DNA of 64,000 nucleotides, taken from Microaerobacter geothermalis (GTDB lineage Bacteria; Bacillota; Bacilli; DSM-22679). The notes beneath the pieces were generated by a model that was given only the letters and a program-made list of their open reading frames with translations, made no database searches and was not told the DNA's origin. Location: positions 1-64,000 of the forward strand of contig NZ_JAKIHL010000006.1 of NCBI RefSeq assembly GCF_021608135.1, written 5' to 3'. Positions 41,299-50,638 of the stretch are shown one piece after another (positions within the stretch are counted from its first letter, which is position 1; each line of letters starts with the position of its first letter). The translations under genes and the position numbers were made by a program.

Positions 41299-41985
41299 TT
41301 AATTTTCAAGCCAATTGTAAAAGGTAAAGGGAATGTCTTCTGTTTGGGGTTCTTTTTTGATTTTGATAACTTGCTTCTCCCGAAACTTCATGGAGTAATT
41401 TTTAGCTTCCTCTGCTGTTTTTATTCCATTCTTTTGCCACTCCAGGAGAATGCGGTCAATATATTTGATGGTTACTTTTCCCGAATAAACCGCTTCCCGC
41501 AATGCAGATACGATCAACTCACGGGAATAGCCATCCTGATCCTGCCATAAGGTAATGGTTTCACATTCCATGGGGGACAAAGGTCTGCCAAATTCATTTT
41601 CAAATAACGTATATAAATCGGTTTCCAATGGTTGCTGTAAGATTCCATGATTCTCTATCAAGATGTTGACCAATTTTTTGTACAATGGGGTTAGATCATA
41701 ATACTCATGACGAACTCCCGAGTCATCTTCTCTCTCTTCTATTGACAGGAATCCATTCCAAACCAATCGATGAACCATTTTAAATATTTTCTTGATATCC
41801 GTTGACATTCGCTGTTCAAGTTCTGCTGCCGTCGGAAAGTTTATCCCTTCTGATTTAAAAGATAAAATATGTATTAATAGAAACACTTCTTCATCTAAGA
41901 TTCCCAATTCTTTATAATGTTCTAAAAGAAGATTGGGAATGGTGGTGCACCGCTGTCGCAACAAATCTACCAATATCTTCTCCAT
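41299..41985 (-). CDS. dnaD: DnaD replication initiation protein
   Basis: A 228-residue primosomal protein that helps load the DnaB-type helicase. The N-terminal winged-helix part (LEHYKELGILDEEVFLLIHILSF, YPTAAELEQRM-like FPTAAELEQRM) and the C-terminal DnaD domain (FGRPLSPMECETITLWQDQDGYSRELIVSALREAV, IKYIDRILLEWQKNGI) are both complete. The ATG at 41985 follows GAGGTG; the open frame extends to 42093 but without similarity. It is downstream of asnS as in B. subtilis, but nth, its usual next neighbour, is displaced. Confidence 0.93.
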   Translation of the reverse strand: MEKILVDLLRQRCTTIPNLLLEHYKELGILDEEVFLLIHILSFKSEGINFPTAAELEQRMSTDIKKIFKMVHRLVWNGFLSIEEREDDSGVRHEYYDLTPLYKKLVNILIENHGILQQPLETDLYTLFENEFGRPLSPMECETITLWQDQDGYSRELIVSALREAVYSGKVTIKYIDRILLEWQKNGIKTAEEAKNYSMKFREKQVIKIKKEPQTEDIPFTFYNWLEN

Positions 41986-42045
41986 TCTAAACACCTCAAA
42001 ACAATTATAACAGAGGTTCAGGCAAAAAAAGAGTATTGACATATA

Positions 42046-42076
42046 AAAATGGTGCATTTTACCCATGCACCATTTT
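42046..42076 (-). terminator. Terminator between asnS and dnaD
   Basis: AAAATGGTGCAT and ATGCACCATTTT form a 12-bp perfect stem with a 7-nt loop and T tail on the minus strand. It lies after repeat R8, so asnS transcripts likely end here. Confidence 0.7.
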
Positions 42077-42108
42077 ATAAAATCAAGCCTCAATTCTTCT
42101 AAGAATGT

Positions 42109-42303
42109 GGAACTAAAAATTCACACGTCCGCTAATCGAGTTCGTTCAAGAAGTAATTCATTTCCGCTTCAAGGCTAAAGAACGGAGCCCTCAAAAACAT
42201 TCTGGCATTTCAAAGGCGGAGTCAGTTTGAGGGATAGTTTCGTTTTTTAGACTCTTCGCTAAGTACGAACTCGATAGTTGTCCTTTGTGAATTCTTTATT
42301 TCC
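42109..42303 (-). repeat. Foldback repeat, short-form copy R8
   Basis: 195 bp, the same length and module set as R3 but in reverse orientation: GGAACTAAAAATTCACACGTCC to GAATTCTTTATTTCC. The GATATGAAAA module is missing. It splits asnS from dnaD. Confidence 0.82.
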
Positions 42304-42363
42304 GACTGTAGATTATTCTCCCGATTTCGACAAATCTAACCTCTCACATCTGAAAAAAGTCTC

Positions 42364-43653
42364 TTACGGGTAGATCCGATTTAACAACCTTGGAAATGGA
42401 ATGGTTTCCCTGACATGCTCCAGTCCGCAAATCCATGCTACGGTTCTTTCCAATCCCAATCCAAATCCTGAATGGGGAACGGTCCCATATTTTCTAAGAT
42501 CCATATACCATTGATAAGCTTCATAAGATAAATGATGCTCATCATATCGGGCTTTCAACAACTCTGGGTCATCAATTCTTTGGCTTCCCCCAATAATTTC
42601 CCCATAACCCTCAGGTGCAATCAAATCAGCGCATAAGACCACTTCCGGCCTTTTGGGGTCCGGTTTCATATAAAATGCCTTGATGGATGCCGGATAGTTA
42701 GTAATAAATACCGGCTTATCAAAGCTTTCAGCAATCACGGTCTCATGGGGTGCACCAAAATCCTCTCCCCATTCAATTTGTTCGCCCTTTTCCTTAAGCA
42801 ATGAAATAGCATCATCATAGCTTATTCTTGGAAATGGAGGGATGACCTTTTCAAGCCTTGAAGTATCCCGATTTAATACCTTAAGTTCCTGGGAACAATT
42901 GTTTAATACAGACTGCACCACATGGGAAACCAGATTTTCCTGAATAACCATACTTGCTTCATTATCACAAAAGGCCATTTCAGGTTCGATCATCCAGAAC
43001 TCAATCAAATGACGGCGGGTTTTAGATTTTTCCGCCCGAAAAGTGGGTCCAAAGGAATATACCCTCCCCAAAGCAAGAGCAGCCGCTTCCATATACAGCT
43101 GTCCGCTTTGGGTGAGATAAGCATCTTCATCAAAATACCTAGTATGGAAAAGGGTTGTGGTTCCCTCTGCCGATGTAGGTGTCAAAATGGGGGCATCCAC
43201 CTGAGTGAAGTGATTTTCATTTAAATATTCCTGAATGGAACGAATAATTTCCGAGCGAATTTTCAAGATCGCATTTTGCCTTGGTGTCCGTATCCAAAGA
43301 TGCCTATGGTCCAATAGGAAATCGACACCGTGTTCCTTCAGTGAAATGGGATATTCTTCAGAGATTTGAATGATATCCAATCCGGTTAATGTCAACTCGT
43401 AACCGCTGGGTGCCCTCTCATCTTCCCTGACCACCCCGGTTACATACAAAGAACTCTCCTGGGTAAGCTGGGAACATCTTTCCCAAACCTCTTCGGAAAC
43501 TTCCTTTTTGACCAAAACCCCCTGGATAAAGCCCGTCCCATCTCTCAACTGCAAAAACTGGATTTTTCCGCTGGATCGTTTGTTGTATAACCAGCACCCG
43601 ATGCGAATTTCTTTTCCCACATAATCCTTTACTTGAGATATTAGTACCGTCAA
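42364..43653 (-). CDS. asnS: Asparaginyl-tRNA synthetase
   Basis: A class II enzyme of 429 residues charging tRNA-Asn. The OB anticodon-binding domain covers the first ~110 residues ([31 protein letters not shown]). Class II motifs follow: [45 protein letters not shown] (motif 2) and [16 protein letters not shown] (motif 3). The TTG at 43653 has GGAGGG upstream. It follows aspB with an 18-bp gap, which matches aspB-asnS in B. subtilis. No T-box leader is present between them. Confidence 0.95.
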   Translation of the reverse strand: MTVLISQVKDYVGKEIRIGCWLYNKRSSGKIQFLQLRDGTGFIQGVLVKKEVSEEVWERCSQLTQESSLYVTGVVREDERAPSGYELTLTGLDIIQISEEYPISLKEHGVDFLLDHRHLWIRTPRQNAILKIRSEIIRSIQEYLNENHFTQVDAPILTPTSAEGTTTLFHTRYFDEDAYLTQSGQLYMEAAALALGRVYSFGPTFRAEKSKTRRHLIEFWMIEPEMAFCDNEASMVIQENLVSHVVQSVLNNCSQELKVLNRDTSRLEKVIPPFPRISYDDAISLLKEKGEQIEWGEDFGAPHETVIAESFDKPVFITNYPASIKAFYMKPDPKRPEVVLCADLIAPEGYGEIIGGSQRIDDPELLKARYDEHHLSYEAYQWYMDLRKYGTVPHSGFGLGLERTVAWICGLEHVRETIPFPRLLNRIYP

Positions 43654-43671
43654 ATGAACGTCCCTCCAATT

Positions 43672-44847
43672 TTACTGTTGAATAAATTTTTTGATCCGCT
43701 CCACTCCCTTTTCCAATAGTTCCATGGAAGTGGCATATGAGATACGAATATGCTGAGGGGCACCAAAGGCTGACCCTGGAATCACCGCTACCTTTTCTGC
43801 ATCCAACAAGTCCTTGGCCCAATCATCAACAGAGGAATAACCCCCCTTTTCCATAGCCTCCTTCACATTAATAAAGGCATAAAAAGCCCCTTTAGGTTTT
43901 ACCATAGATAAACTATCCGCTTCATTAATTAACTGAACCAAACGATTTCTTCTTTTCTCGAAAGCTTTTCTCATGGTTTCCAAAGGCTCTTGTGTCCCTG
44001 TTAATGCGGCTAAAGCACCATATTGGGCAAAAGTAGTGGCGTTTGAAGTGCTGTGACTGATCAAATTATTCATTGCTTTAATCAGAACAGTTGGACCTGC
44101 TGCATATCCAATGCGCCAACCGGTCATGGAATAAGGTTTTGATACCCCGTTTACAACAATGGTATGTTTATACTCCTCTTCACCTAGGCTGGCAATACTC
44201 ACATGAGAAACGCCATCATAGATCAGCTTCTCATAGATTTCGTCAGAAATCATCAGTACTCCATGCTGAATACATACTTCGGCAATCGCTTTTAATTCTT
44301 CTGCAGAATAGATGCTACCGGTTGGATTGCTGGGTGAGTTAATAATTATTGCCTTGGTTCTTTCGGTGATAGCTTCTTTTACCTGAATAGGTGTAAGCTT
44401 AAATTCATTTTTTTCTGTGGCAGTTACAATGATCGGTTTTCCACCGGCCAACTTCACCATTTCCGGATAGCTGACCCAATATGGGGCAGGCACGATTACT
44501 TCATCCCCAGGATTCACAATGACTTGAAAAATATTGTATAAGACATGCTTTGCCCCCGCCCCTACGGAGATTTGATCAGGTGTATAGGAGAGTTGGTTAT
44601 CCTTTAACAATTTGTCACAGATCGCTTTTCTCAGTTCCAAAATCCCTGAAGCGGGTGTATATTTGGTTTGCCCCTCTTTCATCGCCTGATAAGCCGCTTC
44701 AATAACATGTTCCGGTGTGTTAAAATCAGGCTCCCCCGCTCCCAAACCAACCACATCAAATCCCTGTGATCTTAATTCTTTTGCTTTTGCCGTAATCGCT
44801 AGAGTCGTTGATGGTGTTAACGCTGCGACTCGATTTGCCAATTCCAT
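43672..44847 (-). CDS. aspB: Aspartate aminotransferase (class I)
   Basis: A PLP enzyme of 391 residues that interconverts aspartate and oxaloacetate. ELANRVAALTPSTTLAITAKAKEL starts the protein; GAGEPDFNTPEHV, PAPYWVSYPEM, NSPSNPTGSIYS, SDEIYEKLIYDG and the PLP lysine in VNGVSKPYSMTGWRIGYAAGP follow. The ATG at 44847 follows GGGAGGAAAATGG; the frame is open to 44871. It forms an operon with asnS. In B. subtilis ypmB lies directly upstream; here ackA, hbd, an FtsH-like gene and an unknown gene lie between. Confidence 0.94.
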   Translation of the reverse strand: MELANRVAALTPSTTLAITAKAKELRSQGFDVVGLGAGEPDFNTPEHVIEAAYQAMKEGQTKYTPASGILELRKAICDKLLKDNQLSYTPDQISVGAGAKHVLYNIFQVIVNPGDEVIVPAPYWVSYPEMVKLAGGKPIIVTATEKNEFKLTPIQVKEAITERTKAIIINSPSNPTGSIYSAEELKAIAEVCIQHGVLMISDEIYEKLIYDGVSHVSIASLGEEEYKHTIVVNGVSKPYSMTGWRIGYAAGPTVLIKAMNNLISHSTSNATTFAQYGALAALTGTQEPLETMRKAFEKRRNRLVQLINEADSLSMVKPKGAFYAFINVKEAMEKGGYSSVDDWAKDLLDAEKVAVIPGSAFGAPQHIRISYATSMELLEKGVERIKKFIQQ

Positions 44848-44907
44848 GCCATTTTCCTCCCATCGATTCATTCAAACGTTGTGATTCAATATCCCCATTA
44901 TTATACA

Positions 44908-46113
44908 TTATTTTTTTAGTTTTGCTATACGAACGGTATCTCTGGCAATCATCAATTCTTCATTGGTGGGAATCACAAACACCTTTACCTTTGAATTATC
45001 ACCACTAATCATCCGTTCCTTTTTGTCATGTGCACCGTTTTTTTCGTCATCCAACTCAACTCCCAAATAGTTGAGAGACTCACAAACCTTTTTCCGAACC
45101 AGAACTGAATTTTCTCCAACCCCTGCGGTAAAAATAAGAGCATCTAAGCCATTCATGGCTGCAGTATAAGCACCAACATATTTCACAATTCGATAAATAT
45201 ACATGTCAAAGGCAAGTTTGGCTCGCTCATTTCCGTCAAACATAGCCTGCTCAATCTCCCTCATATCAGAACTGATGCCCGAAATACCGTATAGACCGCT
45301 GTGTTTGTTTAGCATGGAGCTTACCTCACCAATGGTCAGATCCTCTTTTGCCATGGTAAATGGAACAATGGCAGGGTCTATATCACCACTCCTGGTGCCC
45401 ATAATCAATCCTTCTAATGGGGTCATTCCCATACTGGTATCCATAGATTTACCATTTTTTATGGCAGTAATACTAGCTCCATTCCCTATATGACAGGAAA
45501 TCACTTTCAATTCTTCAAGGGGAACTCCCATCAATTCCTGCAATCGTTCAGATACGTATTTATGAGAAGTTCCATGAAATCCATAGCGGCGGACTTTGTG
45601 TCTGCGGTATAAAGCCTTTGGAAGAGCATAAAGATAGCTTGTCTTTGGCATAGTCTGATGGAATGCAGTATCAAAAACGGCTACCTGAGGTACATTCGGT
45701 AAAATATCTTCTGCTGCCAAAATCCCTTTTAGATTAGGCGGATTGTGTAAAGGAGCAAGCTCAAAGCATCCTCTGATTGCCTGTTTGACATCATCAGTGA
45801 TCAGAACAGAATCTGAAAAAGTTTCTCCCCCATGCACCACACGATGACCGATAGCATTCAGCTCTTTGATGGATTGAAGTACCCCATACTTTGGGTCAAC
45901 CAGAATTTGCAATACCTGACGGATCGCCTCTGTATGTTCCAAAATTTCGGCCACTTTTTTTACTTCTTCTTTGCCATGGGGACGGTGGGTGAGAATAGCA
46001 GTCTCCATTCCGATCCGTTCCACCCCCCCCTTCGCTAATACAGTTTCATTCTTCATTTCAAACAACTGGTACTTTAAAGACGAACTTCCGCAATTAATCA
46101 CTAATACCTTCAT
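44908..46113 (-). CDS. ackA: Acetate kinase
   Basis: A 401-residue enzyme converting acetate and ATP to acetyl phosphate and back. Signatures are VLVINCGSSSLKYQLF at the N-terminus, AVFDTAFHQTMP, RRYGFHGTSHKYVSER, SCHIGNGASITAI, MTPLEGLIMGTRSGDIDPAI and LIFTAGVGENS. The start overlaps the hydroxyacyl-CoA dehydrogenase stop by ATGA, so the two are translationally coupled. No pta is present nearby. Butyrate kinase is excluded by the acetate-kinase-type sequence signatures. Confidence 0.94.
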   Translation of the reverse strand: MKVLVINCGSSSLKYQLFEMKNETVLAKGGVERIGMETAILTHRPHGKEEVKKVAEILEHTEAIRQVLQILVDPKYGVLQSIKELNAIGHRVVHGGETFSDSVLITDDVKQAIRGCFELAPLHNPPNLKGILAAEDILPNVPQVAVFDTAFHQTMPKTSYLYALPKALYRRHKVRRYGFHGTSHKYVSERLQELMGVPLEELKVISCHIGNGASITAIKNGKSMDTSMGMTPLEGLIMGTRSGDIDPAIVPFTMAKEDLTIGEVSSMLNKHSGLYGISGISSDMREIEQAMFDGNERAKLAFDMYIYRIVKYVGAYTAAMNGLDALIFTAGVGENSVLVRKKVCESLNYLGVELDDEKNGAHDKKERMISGDNSKVKVFVIPTNEELMIARDTVRIAKLKK

Positions 46114-47003
46114 TGTTTCTCCTCACTTCTCTCAACAATTCTTTCTCCGTTTTCGTCATATTTGAAGAAGCCTTCACCCGTCTTCACCCCCAAGTGGTTG
46201 GCACGAACCATCTTGCGTAAAAGCGGTGATGGGCGATATTTCAAATCCCCATAGTCTCTGAATAGCCGCTCCATCGATGCCAATACGGAATCTAAACCAA
46301 ACCGGTCAGCCATTTCCAGAGGACCATAATGGAAATCATATCCGATCTTCATGGCCTTATCGATATCCTCAGCACTGGCTACACCCTCCATCAAGGTATG
46401 CAGGGCCTCATTGATTAATGTTACAATGAGTCTTGTTGTAACAAAGCCGGGAGATTCATAAACCTGTATTCCTTCCTTGTTGATTTGATTCACGAATCTT
46501 TTGGCAAAGGCAACCGTTTCATCAGAGGTTTTTAACCCCCGGATCATTTCAACCAAATCTATTTTAGCCACTGGATGTAAAAAATGAAGACCGATCACCT
46601 TATCCGGGCGGCTGGTGGCTGCGGCAATTTCTGTCAAGCTTAACGTAGAGGTATTGCTGGCAAGAATCGTATTTTTGCTGCACACTTCATCCAACTGTTT
46701 AAACACGCGTTTCTTCGCTTCCAAGTCTTCAATGATGGATTCAATGACTAAATCCGCTTCACGCAGCAAATGGATATCTAATGTGAATTGAATTTTAGAC
46801 ATAATGACTTTTTTCTCTGCTTCAGTGATTGCCCATTTCTCCAATTGTCTGTCTAAAGAGATTTCAATATTCCTGCGGGCATGCTCTAAATCCCTTGTCG
46901 TTTTATCTATCAGAAGCACATCAATGCCATGTTCAGCCAGCATTTCGGAAATTCCCTGACCCATGGTTCCGGCTCCAATAACACCTACTTTTTTCACACC
47001 CAT
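46110..47003 (-). CDS. 3-hydroxyacyl-CoA (3-hydroxybutyryl-CoA) dehydrogenase
   Basis: A 297-residue NAD(P)-dependent enzyme. The Rossmann motif VGVIGAGTMGQGISEMLAEHG is at the N-terminus. ADLVIESIIEDLEAKKRVF, SNTSTLSLTEIAAATSRPDKVIGLHFLHPV (catalytic Ser and His) and SPGFVTTRLIVTLINEALHTL follow. It oxidises 3-hydroxyacyl-CoA or reduces acetoacetyl-CoA. Coupling with ackA suggests a role in short-chain fatty-acid breakdown or fermentation. A GGGAGGGC site lies before the ATG. The remaining beta-oxidation genes are not in this window. Confidence 0.92.
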   Translation of the reverse strand: MGVKKVGVIGAGTMGQGISEMLAEHGIDVLLIDKTTRDLEHARRNIEISLDRQLEKWAITEAEKKVIMSKIQFTLDIHLLREADLVIESIIEDLEAKKRVFKQLDEVCSKNTILASNTSTLSLTEIAAATSRPDKVIGLHFLHPVAKIDLVEMIRGLKTSDETVAFAKRFVNQINKEGIQVYESPGFVTTRLIVTLINEALHTLMEGVASAEDIDKAMKIGYDFHYGPLEMADRFGLDSVLASMERLFRDYGDLKYRPSPLLRKMVRANHLGVKTGEGFFKYDENGERIVERSEEKQ

Positions 47004-47150
47004 TTTTAGATAGCCCTCCCAATATTAAATCGATATGACCGGAATTAATTCCGCTAAGTTTCTCTTATAACATACTTTAAATTAACATAAAGAATTTTTT
47101 ATGTATAGCGTTTCTCTTCCATTCTTAAATAATGTCATAAAAAGTACAAA

Positions 47151-47182
47151 AAAAGTTTGGGAATCAATTTTCCCAAACTTTT
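47151..47182 (-). terminator. Terminator after the FtsH-like gene
   Basis: AAAAGTTTGGGAA and TTCCCAAACTTTT form a 13-bp perfect stem with T-run tail on the minus strand. It overlaps the stop codon of the FtsH-like gene. Confidence 0.75.
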
Positions 47183-48665
47183 AACTAGTCAGTCTAATGC
47201 TTAATCTCTCCCTCATCTCATCGCCGCTCATCCATTCTTCCTGTAAGAGAATTTCAAGGAAATATTCAAAAAGTTCTTTATCCTCCTCAATCATTTTCTT
47301 CACTCTCTCAAAGAGAACCTGCATCATTCTGTTGGTTTCTTCATTGATTTTATCTTTTGGGATAAACTGAGGATGAATAAAGCCAAGGGATGACAGCCCT
47401 GTAGCAATTAACTGCTGGCAATAATAATTTGCCTTTTCCAAATCATTGCTCGCACCTGTACTTCTGGTTCGAAAAAACACTTCCTCTGCCGCCGTTCCAG
47501 CTAAAGCAATCATAATTTGAAACTCCAGATCTTCCTTGGTATACAAATACTGCTCCTTTGGAGGATTTTGTCTGACATAACCAAGAGCCTGACTTCTTGG
47601 AGTCAAAGCAATCTGCGAAACAGAACCCGGAATCAACCGTTCGGTTACAAATGCATGTCCCAATTCATGAATGGCCACCCTTCTTTTCTCCTCCTCGGAA
47701 GTTTCACGGTCAATTTTCTCGCCCAATAGAACCTTATCTATCGATTTATTAAAATGTTTGCTCTCGATTTCGCTGGATCCTTCACGCATGGCATAAATGG
47801 CTGCTTCATTGGTCAAACTTTCCAGTTGGGCTCCAGAAAAACCAAATGTTTGCTTGCTTAATTTTTCGATTGAGACATCCTTAGCCAATGGTTTATTTTT
47901 CAAATGAATCTGCAGGATTTGTTCCCTGCCCTTTCTGTCAGGAATGCCCACAGAAATCTGTCGGTCAAAACGTCCCGGACGAATCAAGGCGGGATCAAGC
48001 ATGTCTATCCTGTTTGTAGCTGCCATTATGAGTATTCTCGGATTCTCTGAAGTAGACATTCCATCCATTTCCGTCAGGAGCTGATTTAATGTCTGGTCAT
48101 ATTCGCGGTGGGTTGAACCTTCCCGTTTTCCTCCTAATACATCGATCTCATCAATAAATATAATTCCGCTATCCTGACCGTTTTTTTGGGCCATTTCCTT
48201 TACGTCTTGAAACAGCTGCCTGATCCGGCTGGCTCCCACACCCACATACATCTCCACAAACTCACTGCCAGATGTGCTGACGAAAGCCGAATTGGTATAG
48301 TTTGCAGCCGCTTTAGCCAATAGCGTTTTCCCTGTTCCAGGAGGTCCGGTTAATAATATTCCTTTGATGGGCCGAATTCCAAAGGATTTGATCCTCTCGG
48401 GATTGAGAAGAAAATCCAGGGCTTCCATCAATTCTTCCTTGGCATGGTTTTGGCCACCAATATCATCGAAGGACAATCCTGAGGAAACCTTTCCTTTTTC
48501 TGCATATTTTCCCTTGCCAAAACCAACGGATTTTCCTTTTAAAGCGAAAAACAGTACAACACTGAGTACGATCCCAATAATCAAAATCGGACCGACTTGA
48601 ACACCCAGGTAAAACAAAAAAATGATGAAAGAAATCAATATACCTAAAATCCATTCTTTACCCAT
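47181..48665 (-). CDS. Compact FtsH-like AAA+ membrane metalloprotease
   Basis: A 494-residue protein. Two close hydrophobic segments (residues 5-45) are followed directly by the AAA+ domain: LTGPPGTGKTLLAKAAA (Walker A), GIIFIDEIDVLG (Walker B), the SRH ILIMAATNRIDMLDPALIRPGRFDR and FVEMYVGVGASRIRQLF (pore loop). The M41 protease domain has VAIHELGHAFVTERL (HExxH) and DLEKANYY with the third ligand. It lacks the ~70-residue extracytoplasmic domain of ordinary FtsH (about 630 residues in B. subtilis) and the C-terminal tail. It is therefore a second, minimal FtsH-type protease. It overlaps the upstream membrane protein by 8 bp; that protein may be its partner. Confidence 0.88.
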   Translation of the reverse strand: MGKEWILGILISFIIFLFYLGVQVGPILIIGIVLSVVLFFALKGKSVGFGKGKYAEKGKVSSGLSFDDIGGQNHAKEELMEALDFLLNPERIKSFGIRPIKGILLTGPPGTGKTLLAKAAANYTNSAFVSTSGSEFVEMYVGVGASRIRQLFQDVKEMAQKNGQDSGIIFIDEIDVLGGKREGSTHREYDQTLNQLLTEMDGMSTSENPRILIMAATNRIDMLDPALIRPGRFDRQISVGIPDRKGREQILQIHLKNKPLAKDVSIEKLSKQTFGFSGAQLESLTNEAAIYAMREGSSEIESKHFNKSIDKVLLGEKIDRETSEEEKRRVAIHELGHAFVTERLIPGSVSQIALTPRSQALGYVRQNPPKEQYLYTKEDLEFQIMIALAGTAAEEVFFRTRSTGASNDLEKANYYCQQLIATGLSSLGFIHPQFIPKDKINEETNRMMQVLFERVKKMIEEDKELFEYFLEILLQEEWMSGDEMRERLSIRLTS

Positions 48666-49185
48666 TCCCCTTCACCTCCTCATCAAGGGGAATAACTTTC
48701 ACCAAAGTATGCTTTCCCTTTTGCAAAAAGAGATATACATTCTCTTCATCCAATTCTGCTTCTCCCTTGTCAATATATTGATTCTCCTTCCAATTTTCTA
48801 TTAGGAAAGGTATTTGGCTATATGTTCTTTGAGAAAGGGCTTCTTTCATAAGAAAAGATTGGGAATACCATAATGTTGTTAATGGATTACTCTCATCCTC
48901 TTTCAGGATAATATCGATTTCCCTTGAACGGGTTATGTCTTTTAATTTATTTTCTACCATTTTATACAGTTCTCTCACGGATTTCGTGGAAGGATCAATA
49001 GCGATCGTAACGGATGCATGATTGGGTTTGATTTCCATATCAATGAATCGTACTTCTTTTTGTTGATTGATCCAATTTTTTAAGGGTTCTTCAATCAGAA
49101 CATTTTTATAGATAAGCCACCCGCCAAATAAAAACCCGGTCGATATAACAAAAGAAAGAACAATCATGAGAGGCTTTAGTTTCAT
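48658..49185 (-). CDS. Single-span membrane protein of unknown function
   Basis: A 175-residue protein. One hydrophobic segment (residues 5-30, PLMIVLSFVISTGFLFGGWLIYK) is followed by an extracytoplasmic or periplasm-facing domain containing ASVTIAIDPSTKSVRELYKMVENKLKDITRSREIDIILKED, a charged alternating region. A GGGGGAG site precedes the ATG. It overlaps the FtsH-like gene by 8 bp. Because that protease lacks the usual external domain, this protein could supply it in trans; the idea rests only on the overlap and on topology. I do not recognise a family. Confidence 0.65.
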   Translation of the reverse strand: MKLKPLMIVLSFVISTGFLFGGWLIYKNVLIEEPLKNWINQQKEVRFIDMEIKPNHASVTIAIDPSTKSVRELYKMVENKLKDITRSREIDIILKEDESNPLTTLWYSQSFLMKEALSQRTYSQIPFLIENWKENQYIDKGEAELDEENVYLFLQKGKHTLVKVIPLDEEVKGNG

Positions 49186-49276
49186 TGCGCTCCCCCTTCC
49201 TGATGCGAATATATATTATTAATACATCAACTAGTATATCACAAATGATATACTTATTTCCCAATGTAAATGAAGG

Positions 49277-49309
49277 AAAAAAAATAAGACCCGTCGTTTA
49301 GGTCCTATT
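49277..49309 (-). terminator. Terminator after ypmB
   Basis: On the minus strand AATAGGACC pairs with GGGTCTTATT (wobbles included), followed by TTTTTTT. It overlaps the last codons of ypmB. Confidence 0.65.
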
Positions 49310-49783
49310 TTTTAGGAGATATGATTTCCAAAGCTCTCCCGAATAAAAATCATAAAGATAATATATAAAGTCACCATTTTTATTTTTTACCTTTGCCTCC
49401 CAATATACTTTTTTCCCTTCCCGGGCAGGAACCAAATGAACTAAAACTCCTTCAGGATTTACCGCAGCAACCTGGCGCCTGAGTTCCTCCTCGGAACGAC
49501 CCCGAGAAGCGTATTCCACATAATAACTGTTCAAATCCTCTCTCACCCAAACATAGACGGGCTGTTTTTTTTGATCATTTCCTTTAATCACCCAATATGC
49601 TTCTGATCCATAGTAAAAATCAACATAGGTCACTTCAGTCAATACGGTTTTATCCTTGATTAATTGCAGAACTTCCCTTGGAAGGGACGTTTTTTGTTCT
49701 TTTAATGATGAATAGAGATCATAACTAATATATCCGGGTATCATAAACAGGATAGCTATCACGATCCACAGCCATTTTTTCAT
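49298..49783 (-). CDS. ypmB: YpmB-like membrane-anchored protein (DUF5590)
   Basis: A 161-residue protein with one N-terminal membrane anchor (KKWLWIVIAILFMIPGYISYDLY) and two PepSY-like repeats outside. YVDFYYGSEAYWVIKGNDQKKQPVYVWV and VLVHLVPAREGKKVYWEAKVKNKNGDFIYYLYDFYSGE match the B. subtilis YpmB layout. Its place upstream of aspB on the same strand, though with inserted genes between, supports the name. Function is unknown. It overlaps the lipoprotein gene upstream by four bases. Confidence 0.82.
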   Translation of the reverse strand: MKKWLWIVIAILFMIPGYISYDLYSSLKEQKTSLPREVLQLIKDKTVLTEVTYVDFYYGSEAYWVIKGNDQKKQPVYVWVREDLNSYYVEYASRGRSEEELRRQVAAVNPEGVLVHLVPAREGKKVYWEAKVKNKNGDFIYYLYDFYSGELWKSYLLKNRT

Positions 49784-50502
49784 AAAACTTCAGTATACTC
49801 CTTAAATTGATAAAGAATGGATTCCACTTCAACACCCTGGGAACTGTTGGATAACAGAACCAAATGAAGTTGATTGATATCATAATTTTTATCATACCAT
49901 ATCTTATACTGGATGGTGAATTCTTCAGATACCAAAGGAAGAGAATTTTTTACCGCAGGTTCTGAACCCGTAAATAAAGAGATTTCTTCTTTCAGGTTGT
50001 TCAATGGAATATTTACTGTGATCATCTGCTGAGGAGAACCATTAACACTAATGCCTGGGCCCTCAGAGATTTGACCGCCATTATCACTCATTAGTTTCAG
50101 ATGGTTTTCGGGAATCCACAACCAAAAACGATCTTTATCAATCCCTTCCAATTCCTCGCCATTTTTTATTACAGAAATATTTCCTGTTCCATCTGAAACA
50201 TCATTCTTTATTTCAACCTCATCTTCTCCCACATTTCCGGTAAGAATCCATCCGTTGTCCGTGACTCTTCCAATAAATTGAAGGGACGCTGTTCCTTGAT
50301 TGATGTTCTCAAACACCTTCATCTCAAAAGAATAATGATGTTTTTCCTCAAATTTTAGCAAAATCTTTTCCAATTGCTGTTTCGGGGTAATTCGGATCTG
50401 AATAACCGAGTCATGGGAAGAATTATTTTGAATGGAACAACCGCTTGGGAGAAATATGATGATTAAAACAAAAAAAAGCATTTGAATCAGTTGACTGATC
50501 AT
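49780..50502 (-). CDS. Lipoprotein of unknown function
   Basis: About 240 residues with a signal peptide and lipobox LPSGC followed by SIQNNSSHDS. The mature part has beta-type strands (HYSFEMKVFENINQGTASLQFIGRVTDNGWILTGNVGEDEVEI; FTIQYKIWYDKNYDINQLHLVLLS), similar in style to proteins that measure or bind cell-envelope lipids, but I do not recognise a family. The ATG at 50502 has AGGGGG upstream and is preferred to GTG 50511. It is coupled with ypmB by a 4-bp overlap, so the two probably act together at the cell surface. Confidence 0.7.
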   Translation of the reverse strand: MISQLIQMLFFVLIIIFLPSGCSIQNNSSHDSVIQIRITPKQQLEKILLKFEEKHHYSFEMKVFENINQGTASLQFIGRVTDNGWILTGNVGEDEVEIKNDVSDGTGNISVIKNGEELEGIDKDRFWLWIPENHLKLMSDNGGQISEGPGISVNGSPQQMITVNIPLNNLKEEISLFTGSEPAVKNSLPLVSEEFTIQYKIWYDKNYDINQLHLVLLSNSSQGVEVESILYQFKEYTEVL

Positions 50503-50638
50503 TTTCCCCACCCCCTACTCCTTACCAGTGTACGATTATCCATTCTTCATTATTCCTGACTGGAAAACAAAAAAATGCTACTCATATGCTGAACATCGCC
50601 GGAAATACTATGGTTACCACGCCAAAGGAGGTGGGGGC

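Noticed and set aside
43654-43671. T-box leader for asnS
   Set aside because: Only 18 bp separate aspB and asnS; no room for a leader and no T-box sequence seen upstream of aspB.
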